A stretch of 64,000 nucleotides of DNA from Streptomyces sp. RPA4-2 (GCF_012273515.2 NZ_CP050975.2:4402001-4466000); one strand, 5' to 3'. Counted from the stretch's first letter, positions 17,661-31,560 are shown. Notes: generated from the letters alone by a model not told the origin. Made by a program: numbers and translations.

Positions 17661-18963
17661 CCCGCACCGCGCGATCAAGCTCACCGGCGTCGTAGCAGTC
17701 GTGCAGACCACAGCTGTGCTGCTGGCCTCCCACGCCTACGCGGCACCCACCCCGAAGGCCACCGACGACTCCTGCTCCCTGATCGCGGGCCCAGCCAGGA
17801 AGTACTGCGAGAACGGCAGCGGCTCCAGCGGCACCGGCGGCGCACCCCCCAGCCTCACCTCCACCCTCGACCCCCTCTCCTCCCTCGCCAAGGGCTGCGC
17901 CGACGCCGCGTCCTGGACCATCGACAAGCTCTCCTCCGCGGTCAACGACACGGCGAACGTCGACTTCACGAACCCCAAGTTCCTCCAGCAGTACGCCGTC
18001 GTCTTCGCGGCGTCGACGATCCTCACCCTCCTCCTGTGGCTGCTCGCCGTGGCGAAGAGGGCGGTACGAGGCGTCCCCCTCGGCACCGCGCTCTCCGAGG
18101 CGATCGGCTTCCTCTGGCTCACGGTGCTGGCGTCCGCGTTCACCCCGCTGATCCTCTACACCGTCGTCTCGGCCTCCGACGGCGTCACCGACGTCCTCGC
18201 CAAGACCACCGGCAACCAGACCGACACCTTCTTCGGCACCTTCTCCGGCGCACTCGCCAAGGGCGAGAACATCGGCGGCGGCCCGATCATGCTGATCGTC
18301 GTGTCCCTGGTCTCGATCCTCGCCGCCGGCGTCCTGTGGCTGGAGCTCGTCATCCGCGCGGCGCTCCTCTACGTCGGCGCCCTCCTCGGCACCGTCGTGT
18401 ACGCGGGCCTCGTCGACAAGAACCTGTGGGGTCACGTCCGCCGCTGGGCCGGCGTCATGATCGCCGTCATCCTGGTGAAACCGGTCATCGTGATAGTGCT
18501 GGGCCTGGCCGGCGCCCTGTCGACCGACAACGGCCCGGACTCCTTCTCCGCCGTCGTCTCCGGCCTCGCCATCATCCTGCTCGCCATCTTCGCCAGCGCC
18601 ATGATCTACCGCTTCGTCCCCGGCTTCGGCGACGAGATCGCGAACTCCCGCAACAACCGCATCATGCAAGGCGCCGAAGGCAAGGCCGCGGCCGTGATCA
18701 GCTCCCCGGCCACCCTCGTCGCCCAGGGCATCAAGACCCACAGCACCCGCGCCGACAACAACGGCGGCGGTGGCGGAGGCAACAGCGGCAGCCAGCCGCC
18801 CCGCCCCGCCAATCCCGCCTCCGGCGGCGTGGCGGCGCACAGCACCCGCACACCGAACGGAGGCGGCGGATCCGTCCCGGCCGCCGCGCCTCCGCCACGC
18901 ACGAGTCCCACCGGAAACACCCGCAACAGCAGTTCCAACCGCACGGGAGGTGAAGGGCGTTGA
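17650..18963 (+). CDS. VirB6/TrbL-like polytopic membrane protein
   Basis: A 437-residue membrane protein. A signal-like N-terminus (about 1-31, ending SHAYA) precedes a short Cys-bearing extracellular stretch. Six or so membrane helices follow (about 115-135, 150-175, 210-250, 265-287, 300-320). The C-terminal 110 residues are cytoplasmic, Gly/Asn/Pro-rich and disordered. The arrangement matches VirB6/TrbL channel components. It overlaps the gene before it by 11 bases and the next by a TTGA junction. Confidence 0.75.
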   Translation: MPGSPHRAIKLTGVVAVVQTTAVLLASHAYAAPTPKATDDSCSLIAGPARKYCENGSGSSGTGGAPPSLTSTLDPLSSLAKGCADAASWTIDKLSSAVNDTANVDFTNPKFLQQYAVVFAASTILTLLLWLLAVAKRAVRGVPLGTALSEAIGFLWLTVLASAFTPLILYTVVSASDGVTDVLAKTTGNQTDTFFGTFSGALAKGENIGGGPIMLIVVSLVSILAAGVLWLELVIRAALLYVGALLGTVVYAGLVDKNLWGHVRRWAGVMIAVILVKPVIVIVLGLAGALSTDNGPDSFSAVVSGLAIILLAIFASAMIYRFVPGFGDEIANSRNNRIMQGAEGKAAAVISSPATLVAQGIKTHSTRADNNGGGGGGNSGSQPPRPANPASGGVAAHSTRTPNGGGGSVPAAAPPPRTSPTGNTRNSSSNRTGGEGR

Positions 18964-20519
18964 CGACCGAGTCCCACGTGTCCCATCCGGTCACGCCCCG
19001 CCGTACATATCTGATCGGCCGCGCCCGGCCGAACGCGATGGTCGGCCGCAATCGCGAGTCCGGCGAGATCGTGCTCATCATCGCGGGCGCGTTCCTCGGC
19101 ATGATGTGCGGTCTGCTCGTCCCCGTACTGTCCCTGCGGATCGTGCTGCTGATGGGCTTCCCGCTGGTCGCCCTCGCCGCGGTGTACGTCCCGTACAAGC
19201 GCCGTACGTTCTACAAGTGGTTCGAGATCAACCGCAGTTACAAGCGCAGCCTGCGCCGCGGGACGGCGTACCGCAGCAACGTCATGGAGGCCGGCACCCA
19301 CCTCGACGGCCGGGAGATCGAGATCGGACCGCCGCCCGGCATCGGGCGGATCTCCTGGCTCGCGGCCCCCTTCGGGCCGGACGAGATCGCCGTGCTCCTG
19401 CACGCCGACCGACGCACCGTCACGGCCGCGATCGAGATCGAGGGTCCGGGCGTCGGCCTGCGCGACAGCGAGGACCAGGAAGCCCTCGTCGACCGCTTCG
19501 GCACCCTCCTCAAGCACGTCGCGAACGGCGACGGCTTCGTCACCCGCCTCCAGATGCTCGCCCGCACCCTGCCCGCCGACCCGGACGCCCACGCCAAGGA
19601 CGTCTCCGTACGCGGGGACGAGAAGTCCCCCGGCTGGCTGCAGCAGTCGTACGACCAGCTCCAGTCCATGGTGTCCACCAGCAGCGAGCAGCACCGCGCC
19701 TATCTCGTCGCCTGCATGCACTGGACCCGCGAACTCGCCGCCGAGGCCCAGGCCATGGCGCGGGCGGCCCGGCCGCAGGGCGGCAAGAAGCTCGACCGGG
19801 ACGCGGGCCTCGCCGTCGTCATGGCGCGCGAGCTGACCGACATCTGCTCGCGGCTCCAGGAAGCCGACATCCGCGTACGCCAGCCCCTCGGCCAGGGCCG
19901 GCTCGCCTCCCTCGTGCACTCCATGTACGACCCCGACCACCCCATCGACCACATCCAGGCGATGACGAAGCGCAACGCCTGGCCCGCCGAGCTCGACGCC
20001 ATGGAGCCCACCTACCTCCAGGCGAAGACCCGGGAGTCCTCCACCCGCGCGCCCTGGTGCCACGCCACGGCCTGGGTGAAGGAGTGGCCGATGACCCCGG
20101 TCGGCGTCAACTTCCTCGCCCCGCTGCTGGTCCACACCCCGGACGTCATCCGCACGGTCGCCGTCACCATGGACCTCGAACCCACCGAGATCGCCATCGA
20201 GCGCATGCTGACCGAGAAGACCAACGACGAGGCCGAGGCCAGCCGCCAGGCCAAGATGAACCGCACCGTCGACCCCCGCGACATCGCCTCCCACAACCGC
20301 CTCGACCAGCGCGGCGAGGACCTCGCGAGCGGCGCCGCCGGAGTGAACCTCGTCGGCTACATCACCGTCTCCTCGCGCTCCCCCGAGGCCCTCGCCCGAG
20401 ACAAGCGCACCATCCGCGCCTCGGCCGGCAAGTCGTACCTGAAGCTGGAGTGGTGCGACCGCGAGCACCACCGGGCCTTCGTCAACACGCTCCCCTTCGC
20501 CACCGGTATTCGGAGGTAA
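18960..20519 (+). CDS. SCO6880-type protein of the secretion-like cassette
   Basis: A 519-residue protein. The start is a TTG overlapping the previous stop (TTGA), supported by GGAGG nine bases upstream; no ATG or GTG in phase suits better. Two close membrane helices (about 37-75) at the N-terminus resemble the PrgI domain that precedes VirB4 in Gram-positive systems. The remaining soluble part resembles the N-terminal domain of VirB4/TraC-like ATPases without a P-loop. I relate it to the family named after SCO6880 from memory. It probably forms one unit with the ATPase encoded next. Confidence 0.75.
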   Translation: MTTESHVSHPVTPRRTYLIGRARPNAMVGRNRESGEIVLIIAGAFLGMMCGLLVPVLSLRIVLLMGFPLVALAAVYVPYKRRTFYKWFEINRSYKRSLRRGTAYRSNVMEAGTHLDGREIEIGPPPGIGRISWLAAPFGPDEIAVLLHADRRTVTAAIEIEGPGVGLRDSEDQEALVDRFGTLLKHVANGDGFVTRLQMLARTLPADPDAHAKDVSVRGDEKSPGWLQQSYDQLQSMVSTSSEQHRAYLVACMHWTRELAAEAQAMARAARPQGGKKLDRDAGLAVVMARELTDICSRLQEADIRVRQPLGQGRLASLVHSMYDPDHPIDHIQAMTKRNAWPAELDAMEPTYLQAKTRESSTRAPWCHATAWVKEWPMTPVGVNFLAPLLVHTPDVIRTVAVTMDLEPTEIAIERMLTEKTNDEAEASRQAKMNRTVDPRDIASHNRLDQRGEDLASGAAGVNLVGYITVSSRSPEALARDKRTIRASAGKSYLKLEWCDREHHRAFVNTLPFATGIRR

Positions 20520-20526
20520 GGCCCTG

Positions 20527-21951
20527 ATGCGGGATCCGCTGTCCGCCGCCACCGACACCTTCACGTCCTTCCTCTTCGGCAAGGTCGAGACGACCCGGCT
20601 GCCGGTCCGCACCTCCACGGGCCAGGCCCAGGCCGTCTACCTGCCCACCGCCGCACCCGGCCTCGGAGACTCCGGCGTCATCATCGGACGCGAGGTGTAC
20701 TCCGGGAAGGGCTACATCTACGACCCCTTCCAGCTGTACGGGCAGCAGCTCCCGGCCCCGCACTGGCTGGTCCTCGGCGAGTCCGGCAACGGCAAGTCGG
20801 CGCTGGAGAAGACCTACGTCCTGCGCCAGCTGCGCTTCCGCGACCGGCAGGTCGTCGTGCTCGACGCCCAGGGCGAGGACGGGGTCGGCGAATGGAACCT
20901 CATCGCGGAGGAGCTGGGAATAACTCCCATCCGCCTCGACCCCACGGCCGCCCTCGACATGGGAATCCGGCTCAACCCGCTCGACCCGGCGATCACCACC
21001 ACCGGCCAGCTGGCCCTGCTGCGGACGATCATCGAGGTCGCCATGGGCCACGGCCTCGACGAACGGTCCGGCTTCGCGCTGAAGGTCGCGCACGCCTACG
21101 TCAACGAGACGATCGTCGAGCGCCAGCCGGTGCTGATGGACATCGTCGAGCAACTGCGCCACCCCGAACCGGAGTCGGCCGAGGCGATGAACGTCGCCAT
21201 AGACGACGTACGGGCCTGGGGCCTGGACGTGGCCCTGGTGCTGGACCGCCTCGTCGACGGCGACCTCAGGGGCATGTTCGACGGCCCCACGACGGTCGGC
21301 ATCGACCTGGACGCCCCGCTCATCGTCTTCGACCTCTCCCACATCGACCGCAACTCCATCGCCATGCCCATCCTGATGGCGATCGTCGGCGTGTGGCTGG
21401 AGCACACCTGGATCCGGCCCGACCGCAAGAAGCGCATCTTCCTGGTGGAGGAGGCGTGGCACATCATCAACAGCCCCTTCGTCGCCCAGCTCTTCCAGCG
21501 TCTGCTGAAGTTCGGCCGACGCCTCGGCCTGTCCTTCGTGGCGGTGGTGCACCACCTGAGCGACGTGGTCGACGGAGCCGCGGCCAAGGAGGCCGCCGCG
21601 ATCCTGAAAATGGCCTCCACCCGCACGATCTACGCCCAGAAAGCCGACGAGGCACGGGCTACGGGACGGGTGATCGGCCTGCCCAGGTGGGCCGTGGAGA
21701 TCATCCCGACCCTGACCCCGGGCATCGCGGTCTGGGACGTCAACGGCAACGTACAGGTCGTCAAACACCTGATCACGGAGACCGAACGGCCCCTCGTCTT
21801 CACCGACCGCGCCATGACCGAGTCCTCCGCCGATCACCTCGCCGACGACGCGCTGCGCGCCGCGGAACTGGAGGCCGAGGAGCGGGCGGCGGCCTTCGTG
21901 GAGCAGCACCTCAGCGATCTCGACGGCACTTCCGAGTCCACGGTGGCATGA
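20527..21951 (+). CDS. VirB4/TraC-like ATPase
   Basis: A 474-residue ATPase of the VirB4/TraC class, which powers assembly or substrate transfer in type IV secretion. Walker A is GESGNGKS (84-91) and Walker B is RIFLVEEAWHII near residue 310. GRRLGLSFVAVVHHLSDVVD, near 335, is the conserved motif after Walker B. No membrane segment is seen. The GGAGG overlapping the previous stop serves as its ribosome site. The VirB4 N-terminal domain is missing from this protein but appears to be supplied by the gene upstream, so the ATPase is split in two. Confidence 0.85.
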   Translation: MRDPLSAATDTFTSFLFGKVETTRLPVRTSTGQAQAVYLPTAAPGLGDSGVIIGREVYSGKGYIYDPFQLYGQQLPAPHWLVLGESGNGKSALEKTYVLRQLRFRDRQVVVLDAQGEDGVGEWNLIAEELGITPIRLDPTAALDMGIRLNPLDPAITTTGQLALLRTIIEVAMGHGLDERSGFALKVAHAYVNETIVERQPVLMDIVEQLRHPEPESAEAMNVAIDDVRAWGLDVALVLDRLVDGDLRGMFDGPTTVGIDLDAPLIVFDLSHIDRNSIAMPILMAIVGVWLEHTWIRPDRKKRIFLVEEAWHIINSPFVAQLFQRLLKFGRRLGLSFVAVVHHLSDVVDGAAAKEAAAILKMASTRTIYAQKADEARATGRVIGLPRWAVEIIPTLTPGIAVWDVNGNVQVVKHLITETERPLVFTDRAMTESSADHLADDALRAAELEAEERAAAFVEQHLSDLDGTSESTVA

Positions 21952-21952
21952 G

Positions 21953-23479
21953 ATGAGACCGTACGAACGGGAACGGGAGCACGAGCGCGCGGGGGGCATC
22001 CCCGACGGTCTGCTGGTGGGAGTACTGGCCTTCCTCCTCGGCCTCACCCTGCTGGTGTGGTCCGCCACCGGGCTCGCCGGATGGCTGGCCCGGGGAGCCT
22101 GGCCGACGGCCGTCACCGTCGCCCGTACACCCCTGGCCCTGCGCCATCTGATCGGGCGGCCGCAGGACGTCGTGGGCGCCTGGCCGGACACCCCCGCCGG
22201 CCAGCTGTCGGGGTACGGGCTCTTCTGGGGCCTGTTCATCGGGCAGTTGATGGTGCTGGTCGTGCTGACGGTGTTCGTGATGGGCACGGTGGCGAGATGG
22301 CGGGCGGTGCGGGCACGGCGGAAGGCGGGCGCGTACGCGCCTCGGGCCGAGGCACGTGTGCCCGAACCCGCACAGGAACCGGTCCAGCCGTACGGCGAGG
22401 TCCCGAAGTCCGCCGAGGAGCCCGCGCGTCACGAGGTCCCGGTGCCCCGGCCCGCGCCCGAACCGGCCGAACTCCCCACGGAGGCACCGCGGACGACGCC
22501 CGCTCCTCTGGCGGCCGGCGGCGCACGCATGGGCGGCTGGGAAGGGACACCGGCCGCGGGCGCGGTCGTCCTCGGCCACGCCGAGACCCGCCACCCCACC
22601 GCCGCCCAAGCCGTACGGGACGCGGAGGGCCCCGTCCTGGTCGTCACCTCGGACCCGAGAACCTGGTCGGAGACCAAGGACGCCCGGGCCAAGCTCGGCC
22701 CGGTCCTCCTCTACGACCCCACCCACCGTTGCGACACCCCGGCCCGTCTCCACTGGTCCCCCGCCGCCGGCTGCGAGGACAAGGCCACGGCGGCCGCCAG
22801 AGCCGCCGCGCTGCTGGCCCCCGTACGCCCTACCGCCAAGGTCGACCACGCCATGGCCGACGTCGCGGAAACGCTCCTGCGGAGCTATCTGCACGCTGCC
22901 GCCGTGGAGGGCAAGGCCTTCCGTCACGTCCACCGCTGGGCCCAGGGATCCCAGGTCCAGGACGCGGTACGGGCCCTGCGTACGAACCCCAAGGCCGCTT
23001 CCGGCGCGGCGGGCGAGCTCGAGGCCGCGCTCACCTCACACCCCGAACGCCGCGACATAGCGCAGGAACTGACGGCCCGCGCCCTGTCCTCGCTGTTCAC
23101 GGTCAACATCCGCGAGTCCTGTACGCCGAACCGAAATGACGCCCTGACTCTGGATTCCTTCGTGAACGAAGGGGGCACGCTCTATGTGGTCGGTGAACCC
23201 ATCGAGGACCCCAGGGCGAACCCCGGCGCCATGCCGCTCCTGACGGCCCTCGCCTCAAGCGTGGTCGAGCGTGGCCGGCGCATGGCCGAACGGTCATCCT
23301 CCGGTCGGCTCGACCCACCACTTACGCTCGTCCTGGACGACGTGGCCGCGGTCGCCCCGCTCCCTCAGCTCCCCGACCTGCTGACCGCCGGAGCGGGCCA
23401 GGGCCTTCCGACTCTGGCCCTGCTCCGTTCCCGGGAACAGGGCAGGGCCCGCTGGCCGCAGTACGAACTCCCGCTCTGA
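21953..23479 (+). CDS. TraG/VirD4-like coupling protein with degenerate P-loop
   Basis: A 508-residue protein with two N-terminal membrane helices (about 20-45 and 90-112), a Pro/Glu-rich linker (130-190) and a C-terminal ATPase-like domain. VVLGHAETRHPTAAQAV stands where coupling proteins have Walker A, and it lacks the GKT/S. A Walker-B-like LTLVLDDVAAV is present near 465, and GPVLVVTSDPRTW replaces the usual DPKGE-type segment. It begins one base after the VirB4-like stop. The domain order is that of VirD4/TraG coupling proteins, but ATP hydrolysis is doubtful. Confidence 0.75.
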   Translation: MRPYEREREHERAGGIPDGLLVGVLAFLLGLTLLVWSATGLAGWLARGAWPTAVTVARTPLALRHLIGRPQDVVGAWPDTPAGQLSGYGLFWGLFIGQLMVLVVLTVFVMGTVARWRAVRARRKAGAYAPRAEARVPEPAQEPVQPYGEVPKSAEEPARHEVPVPRPAPEPAELPTEAPRTTPAPLAAGGARMGGWEGTPAAGAVVLGHAETRHPTAAQAVRDAEGPVLVVTSDPRTWSETKDARAKLGPVLLYDPTHRCDTPARLHWSPAAGCEDKATAAARAAALLAPVRPTAKVDHAMADVAETLLRSYLHAAAVEGKAFRHVHRWAQGSQVQDAVRALRTNPKAASGAAGELEAALTSHPERRDIAQELTARALSSLFTVNIRESCTPNRNDALTLDSFVNEGGTLYVVGEPIEDPRANPGAMPLLTALASSVVERGRRMAERSSSGRLDPPLTLVLDDVAAVAPLPQLPDLLTAGAGQGLPTLALLRSREQGRARWPQYELPL

Positions 23480-23504
23480 CGACCGAGGCCGGCCGGTCGG
23501 CACC

Positions 23505-24050
23505 CTAGGACCGTGTGATCACGAACTCCAGATCCTGTGCCCCCTTGTCCCCCACGGACGCCGTGCTCCCGCCGGTCGGCACGAACCCGACCCGGCGGTA
23601 GAACGCCTCGGCGCGCCCGTTCTTCTCGTGCACGAACAGCCGTACGCGGTCCAGGCCGATCCCCCAGGCCCAGGCGAGCGCGGCGTCGAACAGCGCGTCC
23701 GTCAGACCGCTTCCCCGGTACTCGGGCCGTACGAAGACGCCCACCAGATGTCCCTGGTCCCGCTCGCTCATGTTCCCGAGGATGTCCAGCTCCCCGGTCC
23801 TCTCGACCAGCACGACCACGGAGCCGCGCCACACCCCGTCCGGTCCGACGGCCACGAACTGCCGCCGCTCCAGGACGCCTTCGGCGGCCCCCGTCGCCCG
23901 CTCCTGCCAGAACGAGTCGGGCCGGGCCACGGAGTCCTCGTACGTCTCCACGAAGGCGAGATGCGCGACGGGGTCCCGCAGCGCGGCGAGCCGCAGCTCC
24001 TTCACCGCACGCCACTCGTCGGCCCGTATGGACCGGATCACTTGATTCAT
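23505..24050 (-). CDS. GNAT-family N-acetyltransferase
   Basis: A 181-residue GNAT acetyltransferase. The acetyl-CoA site is visible in LVGVFVRPEYRGSGLTDALF (motif A, R-G-x-G form), and the C-terminal strand-helix KNGRAEAFYRRVGFVPTGG is typical. The start is the ATG at 24050; a long in-frame extension upstream is rejected as noncoding. Convergent with the secretion-like cassette, 25 bases from its end. Substrate unknown. Confidence 0.9.
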   Translation of the reverse strand: MNQVIRSIRADEWRAVKELRLAALRDPVAHLAFVETYEDSVARPDSFWQERATGAAEGVLERRQFVAVGPDGVWRGSVVVLVERTGELDILGNMSERDQGHLVGVFVRPEYRGSGLTDALFDAALAWAWGIGLDRVRLFVHEKNGRAEAFYRRVGFVPTGGSTASVGDKGAQDLEFVITRS

Positions 24051-24256
24051 ACGGCCACGGTAGACCTGAGGTACGCCCCCGTTCACCCGGATTTCGACAC
24101 GGGAATTCCATCCCTGAAATCCACCCTGCCGATCCCCGCCGTACAGGCCCCCGTCATGCTCTTCCCTGTACGACGTGCCGTACGACGTCCGTGTACGACG
24201 TTGCCACGCCACGGAATTGACGCCTACTGTCGCCGGTCTGCCAGGGAGAACGACGC

Positions 24257-25018
24257 ATGCCCAACGTCCCACTCGAAGAACTCCGTCACGTCATCCACCC
24301 TCCGGGCAAGCTGGAGAGCAGGGCGGAGCACTGGGCCGGCCGCCTCTACATGCGTTCCGTTTCCCTCCGGGTGACACGGCTGGCTCTCGGAACCCGCTTC
24401 TCGCCCAACCAGATCACCGCCGTGATGGTCGTCGCGGGCGTGCTCTCCGGGGTCGCGCTGGTCCTGCCGGGTCTGGGCGGCGCCGTGCTCTCCGTCGTCT
24501 TCATGCAGCTGTACCTTCTCCTGGACTGCGTGGACGGTGAAGTCGCGCGCTGGCGACGGCAGTACAGCCCGCTCGGTGTCTACCTGGACCGTCTCGGTGC
24601 CTATCTCGCCGACGCCGCCGTGATGGTCGGCATGGGCGTCCGGGCCTCCGAACTCGGCCTGGATCCTTACCTGGTGGCCGGCCTCGCGGCGGCGATCGGC
24701 GTCCTGCTCCTGAAGTCGTCCTCGGACCTCGTCCATGTGGCCCGCTCCGACAGCGGCATGGAGAAGGCGACCGACCAGTCCGTCGTCCCGCGCTCCAGCG
24801 GCCTCGCCCGGATACGCAGTCTCGCCTCCGCGGTCGGCCTTCACCGCCTGGTCAACGGCATCGAGTGCACCCTGCTGCTGCTCGTGACCGCGGTCGTCGA
24901 CGTCGCGCTTGGCGATCTGACGGCGACGCGCGTCGCGACGGTGGGCGTGACGGCCATCGTGTGGCTGCTCGTCCCCGCACACATCGTCTCGATCGTGGCT
25001 TCGTCCCGTCTGAAGTAA
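24257..25018 (+). CDS. CDP-alcohol phosphatidyltransferase family protein
   Basis: A 253-residue membrane enzyme of the class that joins CDP-activated lipid or alcohol substrates. The signature is D90-x2-D93-G94-x2-A97-R98, then G107-x3-D111, but the final catalytic Asp expected at 115 is Ala. Several membrane helices follow. The loss of the last Asp means the enzyme may use another base, or belong to a divergent subfamily, or be inactive. The ATG follows GGGAG. It has its own terminator and ends before the rRNA operon. Confidence 0.85.
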   Translation: MPNVPLEELRHVIHPPGKLESRAEHWAGRLYMRSVSLRVTRLALGTRFSPNQITAVMVVAGVLSGVALVLPGLGGAVLSVVFMQLYLLLDCVDGEVARWRRQYSPLGVYLDRLGAYLADAAVMVGMGVRASELGLDPYLVAGLAAAIGVLLLKSSSDLVHVARSDSGMEKATDQSVVPRSSGLARIRSLASAVGLHRLVNGIECTLLLLVTAVVDVALGDLTATRVATVGVTAIVWLLVPAHIVSIVASSRLK

Positions 25019-25048
25019 CGGCGCCCAGGACAGTCCACCGAACGCCTT

Positions 25049-25084
25049 CAGCCCCCACCTCCCGGCAACCGGGGGTGGGGGCTG
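25049..25084 (+). terminator. Terminator of the CDP-alcohol transferase gene
   Basis: A 16-bp stem with one bulged base and a three-base loop (25049-25065 with 25069-25084), followed by ATTGTT. It lies 30 bases after the stop. Confidence 0.85.
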
Positions 25085-25150
25085 ATTGTTGTGCGGGTAT
25101 CGAAGGGCCGGCGGCGACACTAAAACGAAGTGGCCCGTAAACGCAGAAAA

Positions 25151-25178
25151 CCCCCGTACCGATTTCCCGGTACGGGGG
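25151..25178 (-). terminator. rRNA operon terminator
   Basis: An 11-bp perfect stem (25151-25161 with 25168-25178, loop ATTTCC) just past the 5S gene. In the minus direction it is followed by TTTTCTGC, giving a true U-tract. This is a canonical intrinsic terminator. Confidence 0.9.
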
Positions 25179-25193
25179 TCTCCTTCAAAATTT

Positions 25194-25312
25194 GTTCGGC
25201 GGCGTCCTACTCTCCCACAGGGTCCCCCCTGCAGTACCATCGGCGCTGTGAGGCTTAGCTTCCGGGTTCGGAATGTAACCGGGCGTTTCCCTCACGCTAT
25301 GACCACCGAAAC
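25194..25312 (-). rRNA. 5S ribosomal RNA
   Basis: About 119 bases. In the minus direction it begins GTTTCGGTGGTCATAGC and ends GGACGCCGCCGAACA, whose ends pair. The loop regions CCCGGTTACATTCCGAACCC and AGTAGG are those of actinobacterial 5S RNA. The ends are placed by comparison and may be off by one or two bases. Confidence 0.95.
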
Positions 25313-25397
25313 ACTATGAAACTGTCAACCGGAGCCGTGGCATAGCTACGACGGTTGTTCGTGGTTTCAGAACCAACACAGTGGACGCGAGCAACTG

Positions 25398-30359
<4,962 letters not shown>

Positions 30360-30535
30360 ATGTTTTCCCGTAATCGGGACGACACCACGAGAGCGGAACC
30401 AGGAAGAGGAATAATCCTCCCGGTTCACAGCGTCCTCGCTGTGCGCCTACCCCAAGGGGCAGGACTTTTTCAAAGGAACCTCGCCCCGACCGATCGGCCG
30501 GAGACGGGGTATCAACATATCTGGCGTTGATTTTT

Positions 30536-30556
30536 GGCACGCTGTTGAGTTCTCAA
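30536..30556 (-). promoter_or_regulatory. rRNA leader antitermination element (boxA-like)
   Basis: TTGAGAACTCAACAGCGTGC in the minus direction, about 180 bases before the 16S 5' end. A similar TTTGAGAACT element occurs in the 16S-23S spacer. Together they mark the antitermination (nut-like) sites of the rRNA operon. Confidence 0.75.
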
Positions 30557-30624
30557 GGAACGGACGCTTCCTTTGTACTCACCCTCTCGGGCTTTCCTCC
30601 GGGCGCTTCCCTTCGGTCTTGCGT

Positions 30625-31003
30625 TTCCGACTCTATCAGACCGTTTCCGTATCCGATTTCCTCGGTGCTTTCCAGGTTTCCGCTCTCGCGTTTCCCTTTC
30701 CGGCGGTTCCGACTCTATCAGATCCTTTCGGGCCTGATTCCCAGTCAGTGGGGCTTGTCTTCCCGGCCGTTGGGCCGTTCCGACGTCCCAAACTTTAGCG
30801 GATCCTCCCGGCAGGTCCTAATCGGTCCGCCGAGCCCATTCGAATTGAATTCGGGCACACCGAATTCGCCCCGGCTGGGAGATCGTGCTGCTGGTTTGGG
30901 TGCCGCGTCCGCGGCGGAGGTGCTACCGGAGAACCGTTACGGCTCTGTGGCAACTCGAAGAACCCTACGGATCCAGCAGGGGTGTGTCAACCGCCCCTGT
31001 CAA
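30625..31003 (-). promoter_or_regulatory. rRNA operon promoter stack
   Basis: Several minus-strand promoters lie 270-640 bases before 16S. The clearest is TTGACA (30985-30990), 17 bases, TAGGGT (30962-30967). Another candidate is TAGGAC (30815-30820), 17 bases, TAAAGT (30792-30797). A 16-base segment ending in TGATAGAGTCGGAA in the minus sense occurs twice, at 30625-30640 and 30707-30722. Each copy holds a TAGAGT -10 box. Multiple tandem promoters are typical of Streptomyces rrn operons. The region 30360-31008 holds nothing else. Confidence 0.75.
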
Positions 31004-31008
31004 GATCT

Positions 31009-31560
31009 TTAATCGAGGTCGGTGAGTCGTCCGCCGGCGTCCGGCTGGGCGTGCTCCACGCGGCGGAGGAGACGGGTCAGTACCTCGCCCAGGACACCGC
31101 GCTCGTCGGCGGAGAGGTCCTGGAGAAGGTCCTCCTCGAAGACCGTGGCCAGGCGCATGGCCTCCAGCCACTTCTCGCGCCCCTCGCCCGTCAGCTCCAC
31201 GATGACCCGCACCCGGTTCGACTCGTCGCGCTCCCTGGTGACGAGACCCTCCGCGACCAGGCGGTCGATCCGGTGGGTCATCGCGGCCGGGGTCAGCCCC
31301 AGTCGCTTCGCCAGGTCGCTCGGACCCATGCGGTATGGGGCGCCGGCCAGCACGAGGGCCTTGAGCACCTCCCACTCGGCGTTGCTGATGCCGAGGTTGG
31401 CGGTCTGCCGGCCGTAGGCGACGTTCATCCGGCGATTGAGACGGCCGAGCGCCGAGACGATCTTCTCGACCTGAGGGTCGAGGTCCTGGAACTCGCGCTG
31501 ATAGGCGGCGATCTGCTCTTCGAGTGTCGGCTCGCCGCCGACGCCGGGGGTGTCGGCCAT
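31009..31560 (-). CDS. MarR-family transcriptional regulator
   Basis: A 183-residue winged-helix repressor. The DNA-binding region is SNAEWEVLKALVLAG, SDLAKRLGLTPAAMTHRIDR and the wing ERDESNRVRVIVELT (about 65-135), flanked by dimerisation helices. The ATG at 31560 is six bases after a GATACT box, so the message is probably leaderless; no ribosome site is present. It is divergent from an MFS transporter with a shared operator region, so it most likely represses that pump and itself in response to a small molecule. Confidence 0.92.
   Translation of the reverse strand: MADTPGVGGEPTLEEQIAAYQREFQDLDPQVEKIVSALGRLNRRMNVAYGRQTANLGISNAEWEVLKALVLAGAPYRMGPSDLAKRLGLTPAAMTHRIDRLVAEGLVTRERDESNRVRVIVELTGEGREKWLEAMRLATVFEEDLLQDLSADERGVLGEVLTRLLRRVEHAQPDAGGRLTDLD

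Noticed and set aside
30998..31003. Second TTGACA in the rRNA promoter region
   Set aside because: No suitable -10 box 16-18 bases downstream; the adjacent TTGACA at 30985-30990 has one.
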